The notes beneath the pieces were generated by a model that saw only the letters and a list, made by a program, of their open reading frames with translations, did not search any database and had not been told where the DNA came from. A stretch of DNA of 64,000 bases, from positions 62,001 to 126,000 of the forward strand of contig JAVDCA010000003.1 of assembly GCA_030848545.1 (NCBI GenBank), read 5' to 3'. Shown here one piece after another: positions 62,148 to 64,000 of this stretch. Made by a program: the position numbers and the translations under genes. Every line of letters begins with the position of its first letter. The stretch's first letter is position 1. The DNA is from Astrobacterium formosum (GTDB lineage: Bacteria > Pseudomonadota > Alphaproteobacteria > Rhizobiales > Xanthobacteraceae).

Positions 62148-62591
62148 GTGACCGACCCCGGCCGCAACTATCCCGCCCGACCGATTATCGCCGTCAGCGC
62201 CGCCATCATCCGCGACGGCCGCATCCTCATCGTCCAGCGTGGCCGCGCGCCCGCCCGCGGCGTCCATACCTTTCCGGGCGGCGTCGTGGAGGTCGGCGAA
62301 CGGCTCGTCGAGGCGGCCGCCCGCGAGGTCCGCGAGGAGACCGGGCTCGTCGTCGTTCCCCACACCCTCATCGGCCATCGCGAGGCGATCTTCCGCGATG
62401 CCGACGGCCGGGTCGAACGGCACTTCGTCATCCTGCCCTTCGCGGCCCACTATGTGGAGGGCGAAGTGGTTCTCAACGACGAGTTGATTGCGGCGCACTG
62501 GCTCGAGCCCCATGAACTCGAAGGGCTCGAAACCACCGACGGGCTGTCCGAGATCGTCGCCGCCGCCTTCGGGCTGCTTGCGGGGCGCTGA
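62148..62591 (+). CDS. Nudix hydrolase
   Basis: 147 aa. The Nudix box starts at GGVVEVGERLVEAAAREVRE and ends EETGL, giving the GX5EX7REUXEEXGU signature. The N-terminus PIIAVSAAIIRDGRILIVQR is typical of the ADP-ribose/NTP-pyrophosphatase-like members, but the substrate cannot be inferred. The start is a GTG. It lies downstream of a small helical hypothetical protein. Confidence 0.92.
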   Translation: MTDPGRNYPARPIIAVSAAIIRDGRILIVQRGRAPARGVHTFPGGVVEVGERLVEAAAREVREETGLVVVPHTLIGHREAIFRDADGRVERHFVILPFAAHYVEGEVVLNDELIAAHWLEPHELEGLETTDGLSEIVAAAFGLLAGR

Positions 62592-62730
62592 CGGCGCAGG
62601 AACGGCACAGGCCCGGGCAATCTCGGCTCGGTCGCTCTCTCCCCTCTTCCGCTTGCGAGGGAGGGAGCAGGCAGAGTGCCGGCAAATTGCCTTGCTCCCG
62701 CCGCAGCCGGAGGGCATATCGATTCCATCC

Positions 62731-63105
62731 ATGCGCGCCCTCGCCCTCGCTCTCATCGTCGCCATCGCCTGCGCCGGCCCGGCCCGCGCCCAAGGCGGCC
62801 CGGTGCCATTCGAAGACGATCTGGCCCGGCTCGCCGAAATCCTCGGCGGCCTGCACTATCTGCGTGCCGTCTGCGGCGCCGACGAAAAGCAGACATGGCG
62901 GGCGGAGATGCAGGCCCTGGTCGATGCCGAAGCTCCCCCGGGAAGCCCGCGTCGCGCGAAAATGATCACCAGTTTCAACCGTGGCTTTCGCGGTTTCCAG
63001 CAGGCCTACCGCACCTGCACACCCGCCGCCGAACTCGCCATCCGTCGCCACCTGGCCGAGGGCGTCAAGATTTCCCGCGAAGTGACGGCCCGCTATTCCA
63101 ATTGA
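62731..63105 (+). CDS. TIGR02301-type exported protein
   Basis: 124 aa. Signal peptide MRALALALIVAIACAGPARA, then FEDDLARLAEILGGLHYLRA and CGADEKQTWRAEMQALVDAE, SFNRGFRGFQQAYRTCTPAA and the C-terminal LAEGVKISREVTARYSN. This matches the alphaproteobacterial TIGR02301 family of periplasmic proteins of unknown function. Two cysteines could form a disulfide. The 139 bases upstream include an imperfect inverted repeat, CTCCCCTCTTCCGCTTGCGA. Confidence 0.85.
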   Translation: MRALALALIVAIACAGPARAQGGPVPFEDDLARLAEILGGLHYLRAVCGADEKQTWRAEMQALVDAEAPPGSPRRAKMITSFNRGFRGFQQAYRTCTPAAELAIRRHLAEGVKISREVTARYSN

Positions 63106-63217
63106 GCAGGCTGCGTTAACCTTTCCTAAAGGTCTCGCCTAGGCGGGCCCGCCACCCGTGCTAACCTGACTCGGGATGTGAGGACGGCATTTCCGCCGCC
63201 AATTCGAGTTCGTTCGC

Positions 63218-63472
63218 ATGACGCCTATCGCCGCGTGCCGCTCGCCCGACGAGCATGAGCAGAAGATGGCCGCGCTGGGCTATCTCAACGAGGCATGGGC
63301 GGAGGCTCGCCTCGATGGAATCGACGGCGACTGCATGGCACAGGCTTGCCTGTTCGCCGCCATCAGCGAATTCGTATCCACCTATGGAGAGGATGCCGCC
63401 GCCCGTTTCGCCGAGGGGCTCGCGAATCGCATCCACAACGGCGAATTTTCAATCGATCTCGCGCGGCAATAA
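63218..63472 (+). CDS. Conserved hypothetical protein, 84 aa
   Basis: 84 aa: SPDEHEQKMAALGYLNEAWA, EARLDGIDGDCMAQACLFAA and FVSTYGEDAAARFAEGLANR. The pattern suggests a small helical alphaproteobacterial protein of unknown function. It stops seven bases before the convergent response regulator gene, so the two probably end in a shared region. Confidence 0.72.
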   Translation: MTPIAACRSPDEHEQKMAALGYLNEAWAEARLDGIDGDCMAQACLFAAISEFVSTYGEDAAARFAEGLANRIHNGEFSIDLARQ

Positions 63473-63479
63473 CCCGCCC

Positions 63480-64000
63480 TTACGGCGCGCGCGTCAGTTC
63501 GCGAAAGGCCTGTTCCCAGCCCGCGACCTCCGCGTCGGGGGAATCGGCGGGACACTGCATGGCCGAAAACGGCACTTCGCTCTCGCACGAGCCCAATCCC
63601 GGCAGCCTCAATCCGAAGGCGGCGTGCAGGGCACGATCGACATCGACGGCGAAGAACGGCTTGTGCAGGAACGTGACCGCGCCCGCATCCATGGTGCCGC
63701 GCACGTGATCGTCGTTCCGCTCGGCCGAAATCATGATGACCTTGGTGTTCGGCTCGCCCGTCAGGATGCGCCGGAGCGTGTCGAGGCCGTCGAGGCCCGG
63801 CATGTTGTAGTCGAGGAAGACGAGGTCGTAACTGCCTTCGGCGAACAGCTTCAGGGCGCGTTCGCCGCTCGCCGCTTCGCCGATGACGAGATTGAACACG
63901 CTGCGATTGAGAACGCGCAGGATGACCTGTCGGATGGTGCGGCTGTCGTCGACGATCAGCGTGCGGGTCCGTTTTGCGACACTCTGGTATGTCCTGATGA
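63480..64000 (-). CDS. CheY-like response regulator (5' end beyond window)
   Basis: At least 173 residues, reading in from the window edge. The receiver domain begins with the acidic pocket TRTLIVDDSRTIRQVILRVL, then the phospho-acceptor Asp in YDLVFLDYNMPGLDGL, VIMISAERND (switch Thr/Ser region) and FLHKPF (Lys). The ATG at 63899 lies inside this domain and would delete the acidic pocket, so the gene must start off the right end. The C-terminal ~40 residues have no motif. A single-domain regulator of motility, cell-cycle or chemotaxis type is possible. Confidence 0.88.
   Translation of the reverse strand, partial: IRTYQSVAKRTRTLIVDDSRTIRQVILRVLNRSVFNLVIGEAASGERALKLFAEGSYDLVFLDYNMPGLDGLDTLRRILTGEPNTKVIMISAERNDDHVRGTMDAGAVTFLHKPFFAVDVDRALHAAFGLRLPGLGSCESEVPFSAMQCPADSPDAEVAGWEQAFRELTRAP

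Noticed and set aside
63480-63899. Shorter response regulator starting at an internal ATG
   Set aside because: That start would remove the conserved acidic pocket TLIVDDS, which is encoded in frame between 63899 and the window end.

Overview
The window is a GC-rich chromosomal segment, most likely from an alphaproteobacterium of the Hyphomicrobiales (Rhizobiales) type. The reasons are an alphaproteobacterial TIGR02301-type protein, a monomeric NADP isocitrate dehydrogenase, an alphaproteobacterial-style tyrosine integrase, and intergenic palindromic elements of a kind common in that group. No species is named because no search could be run.

Left host flank (1-15065). A plus-strand group encodes a polar-amino-acid ABC permease and ATPase, a RidA protein, an IclR regulator and citX, followed by a LysR regulator. 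Converging on it is a tight minus-strand operon, icd-citC-citD-citE-citF-citG-acnB. It holds every structural and maturation gene of citrate lyase except citX, which sits in the facing group. Aconitase B and isocitrate dehydrogenase are in the same transcription unit, so the operon can link 2-oxoglutarate, isocitrate, citrate, and acetate plus oxaloacetate.

Prophage (15066-54029, about 39 kb). It is inserted in a tRNA-Pro(CGG) gene, with a perfect 49-bp direct repeat at both ends. It looks complete and has P22-like (podovirus) virion gene order. The switch lies near 44.4 kb: a Cro-like gene reads left, an S24 (LexA/CI-type) repressor reads right, and five copies of a 17-bp operator GTAGCG-N5-CGCTAC flank the repressor operon. 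The left arm (44.4 to 15.3 kb) is almost entirely leftward. In order it carries a DnaA-domain-IV protein, helicase, two DNA methyltransferases, a replication-initiator-like protein, a NusG-like factor, a macro-domain protein, small terminase, split large terminase, portal, scaffold, coat, gp4-, gp10- and ejection-protein-like genes, tail fibre, and the lysis genes, ending in an intrinsic terminator. The right arm (45.1-54.0 kb) carries a repressor-linked membrane protein, small early genes, a hexapeptide-repeat protein, a RecT-like annealing protein, an HNH-type protein, an excisionase-like gene and the integrase.

Most notable points. The large terminase is cleanly divided into ATPase and nuclease genes by a 1.4-kb, four-gene insertion, and one inserted gene looks like an Acb2/Tad1 cyclic-nucleotide sponge. 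A macro-domain gene lies about 2 kb away. The palindrome GTTTAAAC recurs through the prophage, mostly just before start codons. A 19-copy hexapeptide array is nearly identical at the DNA level. A rightward methyltransferase with its own promoter is embedded in the leftward late operon.

Right host flank (54058-64000). It contains Sua5/TsaC, a GlcD-type FAD dehydrogenase, a complete sulfate ABC transporter operon (sbp/cysP-cysT-cysW-cysA), a YedK/HMCES-type protein, a Nudix hydrolase, small conserved proteins, and a response regulator cut by the window end. Starts were chosen by overlap, family length and Shine-Dalgarno context. Functional calls come from recognised motifs and remembered family patterns, not from searches.
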